Shown piece after piece: positions 16,363 through 24,507 of a DNA stretch of 64,000 bases. The stretch comes from Streptomyces sp. Mut1 (lineage in GTDB: Bacteria; Actinomycetota; Actinomycetes; Streptomycetales; Streptomycetaceae). The notes under the pieces were generated by a model that searched no databases, was not told the origin of the DNA, and saw nothing but the letters and a program-made list of their open reading frames with translations. Within the stretch, counting starts at the first letter, position 1, and every line of letters starts with the position of its first letter. The stretch covers positions 6,086,001-6,150,000 of the forward strand of contig NZ_CP120997.1 of the NCBI RefSeq assembly GCF_030719295.1, written 5' to 3'. The translations under genes and the position numbers were made by a program.

Positions 16363-18666
16363 TCACAGCAGGTTGTGGTGCAGGCGGACCGCCATCGGTC
16401 CTGCTTCGCCGGAGGCCAGGAGGATGGACGAGGTGCCGTCATCGGTGTCCTGGACGGTCTTGAGCGAGGTGATCGGCGAACCCGTGACTATCTGCAGCAA
16501 GGGCTGTGCCGTCGTGGCGTCCCACAGGTGGACGCTGGTCTTGCCCGCCGCGGCCAGCGCCGTGCGCCCGTAGCGGAGCTGTACGGAGGTGACGGCGCTG
16601 AGCTCACCGTCGCCGCAGGCCAGCGTGCGCACCGGTTCCCGGGTTTCCGCGTCCCACAGTTTCAGGGTGCCGTCCCGTCCTGCCGCGGCGATGATCAGCC
16701 CGCCGTCGTCCGGGGTGACAAAGGCCAGGTCGTTGATCAGGCCCTGGTCGCACTTGATGGTGGGGGAGTGCTGCTCCAGCGTGTCCGCGTTCCAGATTCT
16801 GATGTTGCCGTCGCTGCCGCCGGACGCCAGCAGGCGGTGCTCGGCGTTCTGGTGGGTGGCCAGGCACCGCACGGTGAGGTCGTGGTCGTCGAAGAGGGCG
16901 AGACGCTTGCCCGTCGCCGGCTCCCAGACGCAGACACGCCCGTCCGCGCCGGCGCTGGCAAGTCGCTCGCCGAGCAGGGTGGGCAGCGTGACGAGTGTGC
17001 GGATACGCAGGTTGTGGCCGGTCATCGGGGGGCCGGCCTGGCGGTTGGTCTCCGGGTCCACGCAGATGATGCTGAGGTCGTCGAGTGCCACGGCCAGCAG
17101 CCTGCGGCCGTTGATCCGGAGCCATGCCAGGGCGCTGATACGGCGTCCCTTGATGCGGGTGGTCTCGGTGCCGGTGGCCAGGTCCCTGAGGATCACCCGT
17201 GACGCGCGGGCCACGGCGAGCAGATGGGGAGCCGAAGGGGACACGGCGCAGGCCGTGACCCGGTTCCAGGTCTGGGGCTCCTGGCCGAACGTGGCCTCGT
17301 CGACGGACCAGCCGCGCACGACGTGATCGGCGCCGCCCGACAGCAGCCGGTCGTGACGGCGGCCGGGCAGGCGCGTCAGGGCGTTCACCGGAGCGGTGTG
17401 CGCGGCCAGGACACCGGCGACCGGCCGCAGGTCCGGCAGCCGCCACAACCGCAGGGTGCCGTCACCCGAGGCCGACACGAGGGCCGGTCCGTCCGCGAGG
17501 ACCACCTCGTGCAGAGCCGTCACGGGTGCCGGTGAGCTTCCCGCCTGGACGGCGTCATGACGTCCGACAGCGAGCGGCCCGTCCGCTTCGAGGTCGCACA
17601 GCGTGACCCTCCCGCTCTCGTCGCCCACGACGTAGCGGCCGGCCTGCGAAAGGGCGATCAGGGCACGGACGGGCGCCTGGTGCCGGCCGTGGACCTCGGG
17701 CGTGCTCCCGTCGTAGCGGTGGACGGTGGCGCGGGCGCTGAACAGCAGCCGTTGCTCTCCGTCGGCCGTCCGGATGCCGCACAACAGCGCCGATGGGTCC
17801 GTGAGCCGCTCCAGGGGCAGCGGGTGCCGGTGGAACCGGCCCAGGTCGACGGCCTCGACCACCCCGTCGCTGAACGCGGCGAGCAGCAACAGCGGGCGCC
17901 CGTGCGGTTGGTAGGTGGTCAGAGAGCTGACCCAGGTCCTCTCCCGGCGTGCGACCTGGTGGTGGGTGAGCCGGCCGCCCTCCTCCTGGACCGCCATGAC
18001 GCGGCCGTCGGTCCCGGCGGTGACGAGCAGGCCGCCGCGCAGCGCCAGCAGGTGGGTGATGGCCCCCGAATGCAGGTGCACGGGGATGTGGGTGAGCCGG
18101 CCGTCGGTGCGCAGCAGGCGCAGTGTCCCGGTGTCGTCGCCGGTGGCGATCTTCTGCGCCGTGCCGTCCGACGTGTGCAGGGTGGCCAGCGCCGTCACCT
18201 CGGCCGGGCTGGCCGTCCAGGCGGGGGTGGGCACGACGCGGTCGCTCCACAGCGGGCTCACCGGGACGGGGGCGCCGAAGGCGGCCGTGTGTGCCGCGGG
18301 GACGATCTCGACGGGGGGCCGCAGGGTCGCGTGCCGGGCCAGTCGCAGACTGCTCAGGCGCGAGAGCGCATCGGTGTTCAGGGCGAAGGGCTCCAGGGCC
18401 GCCCAGGCACACAGCCACTGCCGCCGCTCGTTCGTCGTGTCCTGCGCGGCCAGCAGCCTGCGGACCTGCGAACTGCTCTCCCAGGCCAGCAGGCCGGGTG
18501 TCACGTGGTCGTCGTCGAAGACCTCCCCCAGCGCAGCGTGCTCGGCCAGGTGCCGGCGCAGGTAGGGGTGGGGAGGCAGGGTGGGATCGCTGGGCACCAG
18601 ATCCTTGAGCCGTTCGGCGATCTGACGGTGGATGTCGCGCTGGTACGCCTCCGACGCCTCAGTCAT
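16363..18666 (-). CDS. Large WD40 beta-propeller protein, paired with the caspase-STAND NTPase
   Basis: A 767-residue protein. After a helical N-terminal region of about 170 residues it carries roughly 13-14 WD40-type blades (ASGDGTLRLWRLPDL, GGADHVVRGWSVDE, AGADGRVCVWEPATG, GGSDGNIRIWNADT, AGRDGTLKLWDAE and weaker ones), enough for two seven-bladed propellers. The ATG at 18666 overlaps the caspase-STAND stop by 8 nt (ATGACTGA), so the two are coupled. In related STAND proteins the propeller is fused to the C-terminus and senses the trigger; here it is a separate chain. Confidence 0.9.
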   Translation of the reverse strand: MTEASEAYQRDIHRQIAERLKDLVPSDPTLPPHPYLRRHLAEHAALGEVFDDDHVTPGLLAWESSSQVRRLLAAQDTTNERRQWLCAWAALEPFALNTDALSRLSSLRLARHATLRPPVEIVPAAHTAAFGAPVPVSPLWSDRVVPTPAWTASPAEVTALATLHTSDGTAQKIATGDDTGTLRLLRTDGRLTHIPVHLHSGAITHLLALRGGLLVTAGTDGRVMAVQEEGGRLTHHQVARRERTWVSSLTTYQPHGRPLLLLAAFSDGVVEAVDLGRFHRHPLPLERLTDPSALLCGIRTADGEQRLLFSARATVHRYDGSTPEVHGRHQAPVRALIALSQAGRYVVGDESGRVTLCDLEADGPLAVGRHDAVQAGSSPAPVTALHEVVLADGPALVSASGDGTLRLWRLPDLRPVAGVLAAHTAPVNALTRLPGRRHDRLLSGGADHVVRGWSVDEATFGQEPQTWNRVTACAVSPSAPHLLAVARASRVILRDLATGTETTRIKGRRISALAWLRINGRRLLAVALDDLSIICVDPETNRQAGPPMTGHNLRIRTLVTLPTLLGERLASAGADGRVCVWEPATGKRLALFDDHDLTVRCLATHQNAEHRLLASGGSDGNIRIWNADTLEQHSPTIKCDQGLINDLAFVTPDDGGLIIAAAGRDGTLKLWDAETREPVRTLACGDGELSAVTSVQLRYGRTALAAAGKTSVHLWDATTAQPLLQIVTGSPITSLKTVQDTDDGTSSILLASGEAGPMAVRLHHNLL

Positions 18667-20779
18667 GGTCACCACCGGACGCCGGCAGATCGCTGTCGGG
18701 CCGCAGGAGTTCCGCGGCCAGCTCCTCGTGAGCGGGACGGTACACGCGGCGGTCGTCCTCGATGGACTGGGCCAGATATCCGCTCAGCCGGCCGCTGAGG
18801 AGCTTGCCGATCATCGTGTCCCACTCCTGCGGTTCCAGCTGGTCGGGGAGCAGGAAGACGCCTGCGATGGCCGGCCACACCTCGCCCCAGGGCACGCCCT
18901 GGCCCTTGGCGTAGGCGGAGGCCTTCAGCAGGGCGAGGGCGACGCGGGGGTGCAGGCCGTCGTTCTCCACGATGCGCAGATCGCGGTACAGGAGCCCGCG
19001 GATGCCCTGCGTCAGCGTCGTACGATGCCACTCCTCGTCCCTGGCCAGGGCCAACGGGTCCGGCGCGTTGCGCAGTTGGTAACCCGCCAGCCGGGCGTCG
19101 ATGAAGGACGGCCACACCGCGTCCACCACGGGCGAGATCGCGCGGACCAGTTCCTCACCCGCGCTCTCGGTGATCAGCGCGCTCAGGTACCGCTTCATGT
19201 CCTCCTTGCTGGCGGGGTTGTCCGTGCGTTCCACGAGCGCGGCCGGAAAGAGGCGGCGCAGCGTGTGCAGCAGCCCCGCGTCGTCCTCGACGGCGACGGA
19301 GCCGGCGGAGTGGGCGGGCTGACTCGAACGGACACTGATCAGGAGCCGCAGACCGGGCGAGGTGTCGCCGGCCGGCCGGTCCTGGCGCTGGCCGGGAACG
19401 CGCACACGGCACCACGGCTCCAGAGGGCCGAGCACATCACTCACGATCCGGGACTGCTCCTGGGCCTCGTCCAGGGCGTCCACCACGATCGTCACCGGGT
19501 CATCGGATTCCTCGACATGTGCGAGGAGCTGCCGTGACCAGACGGCGACCTGGTCGTCCGTGGGACCGACCGGCCGCAGTGGCAGCCCGAGGGCCGTGAC
19601 CAGGCCCGCGGCGAACTGGGCGGCGTCGAGGCTGCGGGCCAGCAGCGCCGCGCAGCGGGGGTTCTCCCCGGGAATCGTGGCCGCCGCGGAGCTGTCCTCG
19701 ATCTGCTTGTACAGCGGGTCGCCGCGGAACTCCGGGTCGCTGAGCATCACCGCCCGCGCCAGGACGGCCGACTTCCCGCTGCCCGCGCACCCCGTGACCA
19801 GCAGGACACCGCGTCGTGTGCCGGGCCCCAGGAAGTCGGCGACCGTCCTGTTCAGCGACTCGCGCCCGCGGAAGTACCAGCCCGAGTCCTGGTCATGGGG
19901 CCGGCCGCTCGCCCGGTCCAGCCAGTACTCGGCAGCCCATGGAGTGTGTCCCGCCAGGGCCCCGGGAAGCTCCGGCAGCCGGACGTACCCGGGATTGGGC
20001 AGGCAGACGGAGGGCTGAAGGGTGCCGCCCTGGACGAGGTGGTGGAGTTTGAACTTCTTCTCCTCCTCGGGCCGCAGTCCCAGCGCGTACTGCGCGATGA
20101 AGTCCGGGACGCTCAGATACGGGGTGGTGATGCCGGCGGTGCGGCGCAGCCGCTCCAGAGCGGCCCGTAACAGGGTGGGGAATCTGGTGACCTCGATCTT
20201 GGACTTGAGACCGCAGGTCACCAGGACGTCCAACTGGCAGTTGTCCCGCCGGTCCGGTCTGATCTCCTTGTGCGCGGCCGCCAGGTCCGCGGCCATGTTG
20301 CCGGCGAAACAGGTGTTGACGATCACCAGAACGTTCCTGGCGTGCGAGTCCAGGGCCGCGGACACGACATCCACGGTCCGTACGGCCGTTGCCAGCAGGC
20401 GTTTGGAATCCGTTTCGGGAAGACGCAGGAAGTGCGTGTCCGAGCTGCCCGCGATGCCGTGGCTGGTGATGAACACCACGAGCGCCTCGCCGTTCATGTC
20501 CCGCACCTTCGACGCGCGCAGGAACTCCTCGACCGCGTCCCGGTTCACCAGCTCCTGGGGCGGCTCCACCGGAGTGAACGCCAGCTCCGGATCCGGGGTG
20601 CGCCACCACCACTCGTGGACCACTTCCCGCTGCTGGTCGATGCCCCTGGCGAACTGCTCGCGCGCCGGGTCCCGAGGGTAGTCGCGTACGGCAAGAGTCA
20701 GCAGCGCACGCTCGATCGACGTGGCGTCACCCTGTAACGGAAGTGCCGTTGGCCGTACTTCGCCCCCCGTGTGTCGCAT
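18659..20779 (-). CDS. Caspase-like peptidase fused to a STAND/NACHT-type NTPase
   Basis: A 706-residue protein. Residues 20-165 form a caspase (C14-like) domain with the catalytic His in VVFITSHGIAG (His107) and Cys in VIVNTCFAGN (Cys157). After a linker comes GWYFRGRESLNRTVADFL (300-317), typical just before STAND P-loops, then Walker A VTGCAGSGKSAV (330-337) and Walker B with sensor VTIVVDALDEAQE (429-441). The C-terminal third is helical. I chose the ATG at 20779 (MRHTGG), since the frame upstream overlaps the divergent hydrolase. Such fusions act as NTP-gated proteases in conflict and cell-death systems. Confidence 0.9.
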   Translation of the reverse strand: MRHTGGEVRPTALPLQGDATSIERALLTLAVRDYPRDPAREQFARGIDQQREVVHEWWWRTPDPELAFTPVEPPQELVNRDAVEEFLRASKVRDMNGEALVVFITSHGIAGSSDTHFLRLPETDSKRLLATAVRTVDVVSAALDSHARNVLVIVNTCFAGNMAADLAAAHKEIRPDRRDNCQLDVLVTCGLKSKIEVTRFPTLLRAALERLRRTAGITTPYLSVPDFIAQYALGLRPEEEKKFKLHHLVQGGTLQPSVCLPNPGYVRLPELPGALAGHTPWAAEYWLDRASGRPHDQDSGWYFRGRESLNRTVADFLGPGTRRGVLLVTGCAGSGKSAVLARAVMLSDPEFRGDPLYKQIEDSSAAATIPGENPRCAALLARSLDAAQFAAGLVTALGLPLRPVGPTDDQVAVWSRQLLAHVEESDDPVTIVVDALDEAQEQSRIVSDVLGPLEPWCRVRVPGQRQDRPAGDTSPGLRLLISVRSSQPAHSAGSVAVEDDAGLLHTLRRLFPAALVERTDNPASKEDMKRYLSALITESAGEELVRAISPVVDAVWPSFIDARLAGYQLRNAPDPLALARDEEWHRTTLTQGIRGLLYRDLRIVENDGLHPRVALALLKASAYAKGQGVPWGEVWPAIAGVFLLPDQLEPQEWDTMIGKLLSGRLSGYLAQSIEDDRRVYRPAHEELAAELLRPDSDLPASGGDHD

Positions 20780-20797
20780 GTCATTAGTGTGACAGCC
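20780..20797. promoter_or_regulatory. 18-bp gap between divergent start codons
   Basis: Only 18 bp (around TCATTAGTGTGACAGC) separate the ATG of the caspase-STAND gene (minus) from the ATG of the LCAT-like gene (plus). Neither start has a recognisable ribosome binding site in the gap, so leaderless transcripts with promoters inside the opposing genes, or later start codons, are implied. Confidence 0.4.
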
Positions 20798-22285
20798 ATG
20801 AACCAGCCCCGGGGGCAAGTCCGGCCCGCTCCAGCTCCGCATGTCCAGCCCGGTGTGACCCACCGCATCACCCACGACGCGATCGTCGTCGTCCCCGGGA
20901 TCATGGGCAGCGAGCTGTACGACACCACGACGGGCCGGGTGATCTGGGGGATCGCCGACCCGCGCTGGCTCACCCGGGCCTGGCTGCGCCCCAACGGCCT
21001 CGCCCCCCTGCACCTCACCGACGAGGAACGCACCGGCGACCACAGCCGGGTCGAGGCGCGCAGGCTGCTCCGGACTCCGGTCTGGAGCCCTTTCCTGCGC
21101 GGCATCGAGCCCTACACCCGACTGGTGAACCTCGCCGAGCACCGTGCCGCTCACCCCGATGCCGTCATGACCTTCCCCTACGACTGGCGCCTTCCCATCG
21201 CCGTCAACGGCCGCCGTCTCGCCCGGCAGGCCCGCGACCACCTGCAGAACTGGCTCGCGCACCCGGCGCAGGGCGAAGCCCGCCGGGAGGCCCTCGAAGA
21301 CCGCCCCGCCCGTCTCGTCTTCGTCGCGCACTCCATGGGCGGCCTGGTCACCAACGCGGCCCTGACCCTCGGCGGCGACAACGACCTCGCCCCCGACACC
21401 CGAGGCATCCTCACTCTGGGCACCCCGTTCCAGGGCTCCGTCGTCGCCGCCAACATCCTCAACGCCCTCCAGGGCGCGCCCCTGCCGCTGCCGCACGCCC
21501 GTCTGGCCGCGGCGGCCGCGACCATGCCGGCCGTCCACGAACTCCTGCCCCGCTTCAGGTGCCTGGAGGACGGCATGGACGTCCACCGGCTCACCGCCGC
21601 AGACGTCGCCGCACTCGGCGGCGACAAGGAACTCTTCACCCAGGCACAGGACTTCTTCACCACTCTCTACGCCCAGAGCCTGCCGCGGCAGCAGCCCGTC
21701 GTCGGCGTACGGCAGGACACCGTCCAGTCCCTGACGCTCGACCAGGGCGTGGTGCGCGCGTCCGAGTACTGCTTCGTCACCGGCGCGGACGGCGAGCTGA
21801 GCCGCGACGCCAACGGAGTCCCGCGCCGCACGCAGGTGTGGGGGGACGGCACCGTGCACCGTGGTTCGGCCGCCGTGACCACGCCCACGATCCCTCTCGC
21901 CGCCCAGCACGGGGCGCTCGCCGCCAACAAGAGGGCGATGCCCCTCGTCGAGGACTTCCTCCTCGACCACGACGCGCTGATCAGGGGCCCGGAGCAGGGC
22001 GACGACGGTCTGGGCCTCACCGTCCCCGACTACGTCACCCCGGGCGCCGCCTGGGAGTGCGTCCTCACCGGCACCGACGAGCCCGCCGATGTGGAGTGCG
22101 GCATCACCAGCCTCGACGGGACGTGGAGCGGACCCGACTTCTCCTTCGACGTCACCGGCGACGACCGCCTCAGCGCCCACGTCACCGTGCCCGACGCCGG
22201 CCTCTACCGGATCACCGCGCGAGCCAACTACGGCCCCGAGGTCACCCAGATCGTCTTCGCCGGCGGCGACACCGCGGAGGAGTAG
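20798..22285 (+). CDS. LCAT-like alpha/beta hydrolase (lipase/acyltransferase)
   Basis: A 495-residue protein of the lecithin:cholesterol acyltransferase-like group. VVPGIMGSELYD is the oxyanion-hole region, MTFPYDWRLP the family signature and VFVAHSMGGLVT the nucleophile elbow with Ser179. GILTLGTPFQGS and a late VWGDGTVHRGSA segment (likely supplying the catalytic His) follow. The last 90 residues form a beta-rich Ig-like domain. No signal peptide is visible, so it probably acts on membrane lipids from inside. It is divergent to the caspase-STAND/WD40/RES operon and is a candidate membrane-damaging effector. Confidence 0.88.
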   Translation: MNQPRGQVRPAPAPHVQPGVTHRITHDAIVVVPGIMGSELYDTTTGRVIWGIADPRWLTRAWLRPNGLAPLHLTDEERTGDHSRVEARRLLRTPVWSPFLRGIEPYTRLVNLAEHRAAHPDAVMTFPYDWRLPIAVNGRRLARQARDHLQNWLAHPAQGEARREALEDRPARLVFVAHSMGGLVTNAALTLGGDNDLAPDTRGILTLGTPFQGSVVAANILNALQGAPLPLPHARLAAAAATMPAVHELLPRFRCLEDGMDVHRLTAADVAALGGDKELFTQAQDFFTTLYAQSLPRQQPVVGVRQDTVQSLTLDQGVVRASEYCFVTGADGELSRDANGVPRRTQVWGDGTVHRGSAAVTTPTIPLAAQHGALAANKRAMPLVEDFLLDHDALIRGPEQGDDGLGLTVPDYVTPGAAWECVLTGTDEPADVECGITSLDGTWSGPDFSFDVTGDDRLSAHVTVPDAGLYRITARANYGPEVTQIVFAGGDTAEE

Positions 22286-22295
22286 GCCGGCCGGC

Positions 22296-22324
22296 CCTGC
22301 CCGCCCCGCCGTCGGGCGGGCAGG
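22296..22324 (+). terminator. Hairpin after the LCAT-like gene
   Basis: CCTGCCCGCC (22296-22305) pairs perfectly with GGCGGGCAGG (22315-22324) over a 9-nt loop, 11 bp after the stop codon. Confidence 0.7.
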
Positions 22325-22646
22325 CGGTGGACGAGAGGCGGCGACGAGGAGCGCCGGAGTGCCTGCCGGGTGCGGGCGGACTTCGTGGCGCGTTCCGTCA
22401 GCGTGTGGCGACATCCCGACTCGTGCAGGCGCCGCGCCGCCTGCACCTATTTATGCCGTATGGGCCGTAGGTGAGGTATGCCTGCACGCTCTCCTCACGC
22501 TATACGCCTAGATTCTCCGTCATTACATGAACACTTCACGGCTTCACCCATTACCTTCATGAGATCATTGAGCGACCACAATGAGCCATCCCGGAGGCGC
22601 GTGTGGTCCCTCGATGTGTTGTTTCCGCGTGCATGGGGGGACTGGC
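22325..22646. promoter_or_regulatory. AT-richer intergenic region upstream of the LuxR-type regulator
   Basis: About 320 bp without a convincing gene. From about 22440 to 22620 the GC content drops clearly (CACCTATTTATGCCGTATGG, CTATACGCCTAGATTC), consistent with a promoter for the regulator at 22647. I see no defined operator. Confidence 0.4.
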
Positions 22647-23255
22647 ATGAGCATCCGCATCGTCGTGGCCGGAGAGTACGCATTGTCCGTCGAGGTGATG
22701 GCGAAGTACCTGGATACCGTGGCCGACTTTTCCGTGGTCGGAGCCGCAAAGCAGCATGATGATCTTCTGCCGGCCGTGGAGCGGTTAGAGCCGGCCGTCG
22801 CGGTGGTCGAGACGGGCACCGTGGACGAGGACGTGCTGGACATACTGGGCCAGTTGCGTACGACACGGCCGCAGTGCGGGGTTGCGCTGATTTCGAGTCA
22901 GTCCTCGCCGAATTCCACCGACCAGGCGATCAGGGCCGGGGTGCTGAGCGTGGTGTCCCTACAGGTCGAACTGCCGTACCTGATAGGGGCCATCCGCGGG
23001 GCCGCGGTGGGGTGTCTGACCATGGACCCGGGGCTGTTCGTCTCGCAGCCGGTGTCGCTCCACTGTCCACTGAGCGCCCGGGAGGCCGATGTGCTGCGGC
23101 TGACCGCCTCGGGCGCCTCGCTCAAGGAGATCGCCCGGGATCTCTACCTGGCGGTCGGCACCGTACGGAACCTGGCCTCGACCGCCATCAGGAAACTCCA
23201 GGCCCGCAACCGCTTCGACGCGGCGCGCATCGCCACCGAGCAGCGGTGGCTGTGA
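22647..23255 (+). CDS. LuxR-type regulator with a degenerate receiver domain
   Basis: A 202-residue NarL/FixJ-like protein. The C-terminal GerE helix-turn-helix is intact (LSAREADVLRLTASGASLKE, then VGTVRNLASTAIRKLQARNR). The receiver is atypical: the acidic pair at the N-terminus reads AGEYALS and the phospho-acceptor position in VAVVETG is Glu rather than Asp, so classical phosphorylation is unlikely. The ATG at 22647 follows a GGGGGG run. It flanks the thiopeptide cluster, convergent with its second operon, and is the only candidate pathway regulator there. Confidence 0.85.
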   Translation: MSIRIVVAGEYALSVEVMAKYLDTVADFSVVGAAKQHDDLLPAVERLEPAVAVVETGTVDEDVLDILGQLRTTRPQCGVALISSQSSPNSTDQAIRAGVLSVVSLQVELPYLIGAIRGAAVGCLTMDPGLFVSQPVSLHCPLSAREADVLRLTASGASLKEIARDLYLAVGTVRNLASTAIRKLQARNRFDAARIATEQRWL

Positions 23256-23268
23256 GGGCGGGGGCCTC

Positions 23269-24507
23269 TCAGGGTGCCGTGCTCCCCGTCAGCGGCTCCC
23301 GTGCCTCTCCCGTCGCGACGGCCTCCGCGTCATGGCCGTAGAGCCATCCCATGGCCCGCAGCCCCGCCAGGCCGTGCGGGTCCGCGGTGGCGCCGGGGTG
23401 GTGGGGGCGGTCCGGCCGGTGCAGGTACTGGGTGCTCCGGCGTGCGCCGCGCTGGATCAGCGTGGTGCGCGGCAGGCGCAGGTCCTGGTAGCGGCGGAGC
23501 GCGGCCGGGGTGTCCGCCGGCGCGGCCCGGCCCAGGCAGACGGCCAGGGTGACCGCGTCCTCGATCGCCTGGTTCGCGCCCTGGGCGAGGAAGGGGAGCA
23601 TGGGGTGGGCGGCGTCGCCGAGGAGGGCCACCCGGGCGGTGACCCAGTCGGGCAGGCTCTCGCGGTCGTGCAGGGGCCAGCGGCGTACCGTGTCGGCGGC
23701 GGCGATGAGGCGGGTGACCGTGGGGTTCCAGCCGTCGTAGGCGGCGGCGAGTTCGGCCGGGTCGCCCTCGGCCGTCCAGGACTCCTCGCCCGCCGAGGCC
23801 GCGGGGACCGTCGCGGTGAAGCTGATCTCCCGGCCCGCGGAGACCGGGTAGCACACCAGATGGCGTCCGGGGCCGGGCCAGACCCGGACCTCCGGTTCAC
23901 CGGCGGCCCAGGGGAGACGATCCGCCGGGACCAGGCCGCGGTAGGCGCTGCTGCCGGAGAACACGGGGGCGTCGCCGGCCAGCCGGGCCCGGACCGCGGA
24001 GTGCACGCCGTCCGCGCCGATCACCACATCCGCCCGGTGGCGGGCGCCCGAGGCGAAGGTGAGGTCCACGCCGCCGGGGTCCTCCGTCAGGTCCGTCAGC
24101 CGGTGGCCCGTCCGCACCTGGGCGCCGCCGACGGCTTCCCGCAGTACGCGGTGCAACTGGGCCCGGTGGACCGTGTAGTAGGGCGCGCCGTAGCCGTGTC
24201 GGCAGGCGTCGCCCAGTGCGGTGGTGTGGAGCGGGAGGTCGTCGTCCCAGCCGCGGATCCGCAGGGCGCGGGGGAGTACCGCGACCGCGCGGAGCGCTTC
24301 GGCGACGCCCAGGCGGTGCAGGAGCCTGGTGGCGTTGGGTGCCAGCTGGAGCCCGGCTCCCGCCCCGGCCGGTTCCGGGCTCCGCTCGAAGACGGTGCAG
24401 TCCACCCCTTCCCGCCGCAGGGCGAGGGCCAGGGTCAGCCCCGCGATGCCGCCGCCGATCACCGCCACGGCGGCGGCACGTGCCGGTACCTCCCGCGTCC
24501 TGGTCAC
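23269..24507 (-). CDS. FAD-dependent monooxygenase (salicylate hydroxylase-like), cluster tailoring
   Basis: A 412-residue class A flavoprotein monooxygenase: dinucleotide motif AVIGGGIAGLTLALALRREG, conserved VIGADGVHSAVR, and GDAAHPMLPFLAQGANQAIE. The closest kind is aromatic-acid hydroxylases of the salicylate/6-hydroxynicotinate type. The GTG at 24507 overlaps the stop of the dehydroquinate-synthase-like gene (GTGA), so it belongs to the operon making the aminohydroxybenzoate unit and probably hydroxylates or oxidatively decarboxylates that unit. The exact position is inference. Confidence 0.88.
   Translation of the reverse strand: MTRTREVPARAAAVAVIGGGIAGLTLALALRREGVDCTVFERSPEPAGAGAGLQLAPNATRLLHRLGVAEALRAVAVLPRALRIRGWDDDLPLHTTALGDACRHGYGAPYYTVHRAQLHRVLREAVGGAQVRTGHRLTDLTEDPGGVDLTFASGARHRADVVIGADGVHSAVRARLAGDAPVFSGSSAYRGLVPADRLPWAAGEPEVRVWPGPGRHLVCYPVSAGREISFTATVPAASAGEESWTAEGDPAELAAAYDGWNPTVTRLIAAADTVRRWPLHDRESLPDWVTARVALLGDAAHPMLPFLAQGANQAIEDAVTLAVCLGRAAPADTPAALRRYQDLRLPRTTLIQRGARRSTQYLHRPDRPHHPGATADPHGLAGLRAMGWLYGHDAEAVATGEAREPLTGSTAP

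Noticed and set aside
14761..22285. Gasdermin, TIR or HNH effector in the caspase island
   Set aside because: No frame in the island shows such a domain; the only effector candidates visible are the RES protein and the LCAT-like hydrolase.
20780..22414. Upstream extension of the caspase-STAND frame (1251 codons in all)
   Set aside because: It is the antisense shadow of the LCAT-like gene; the caspase homology begins only after 20779.
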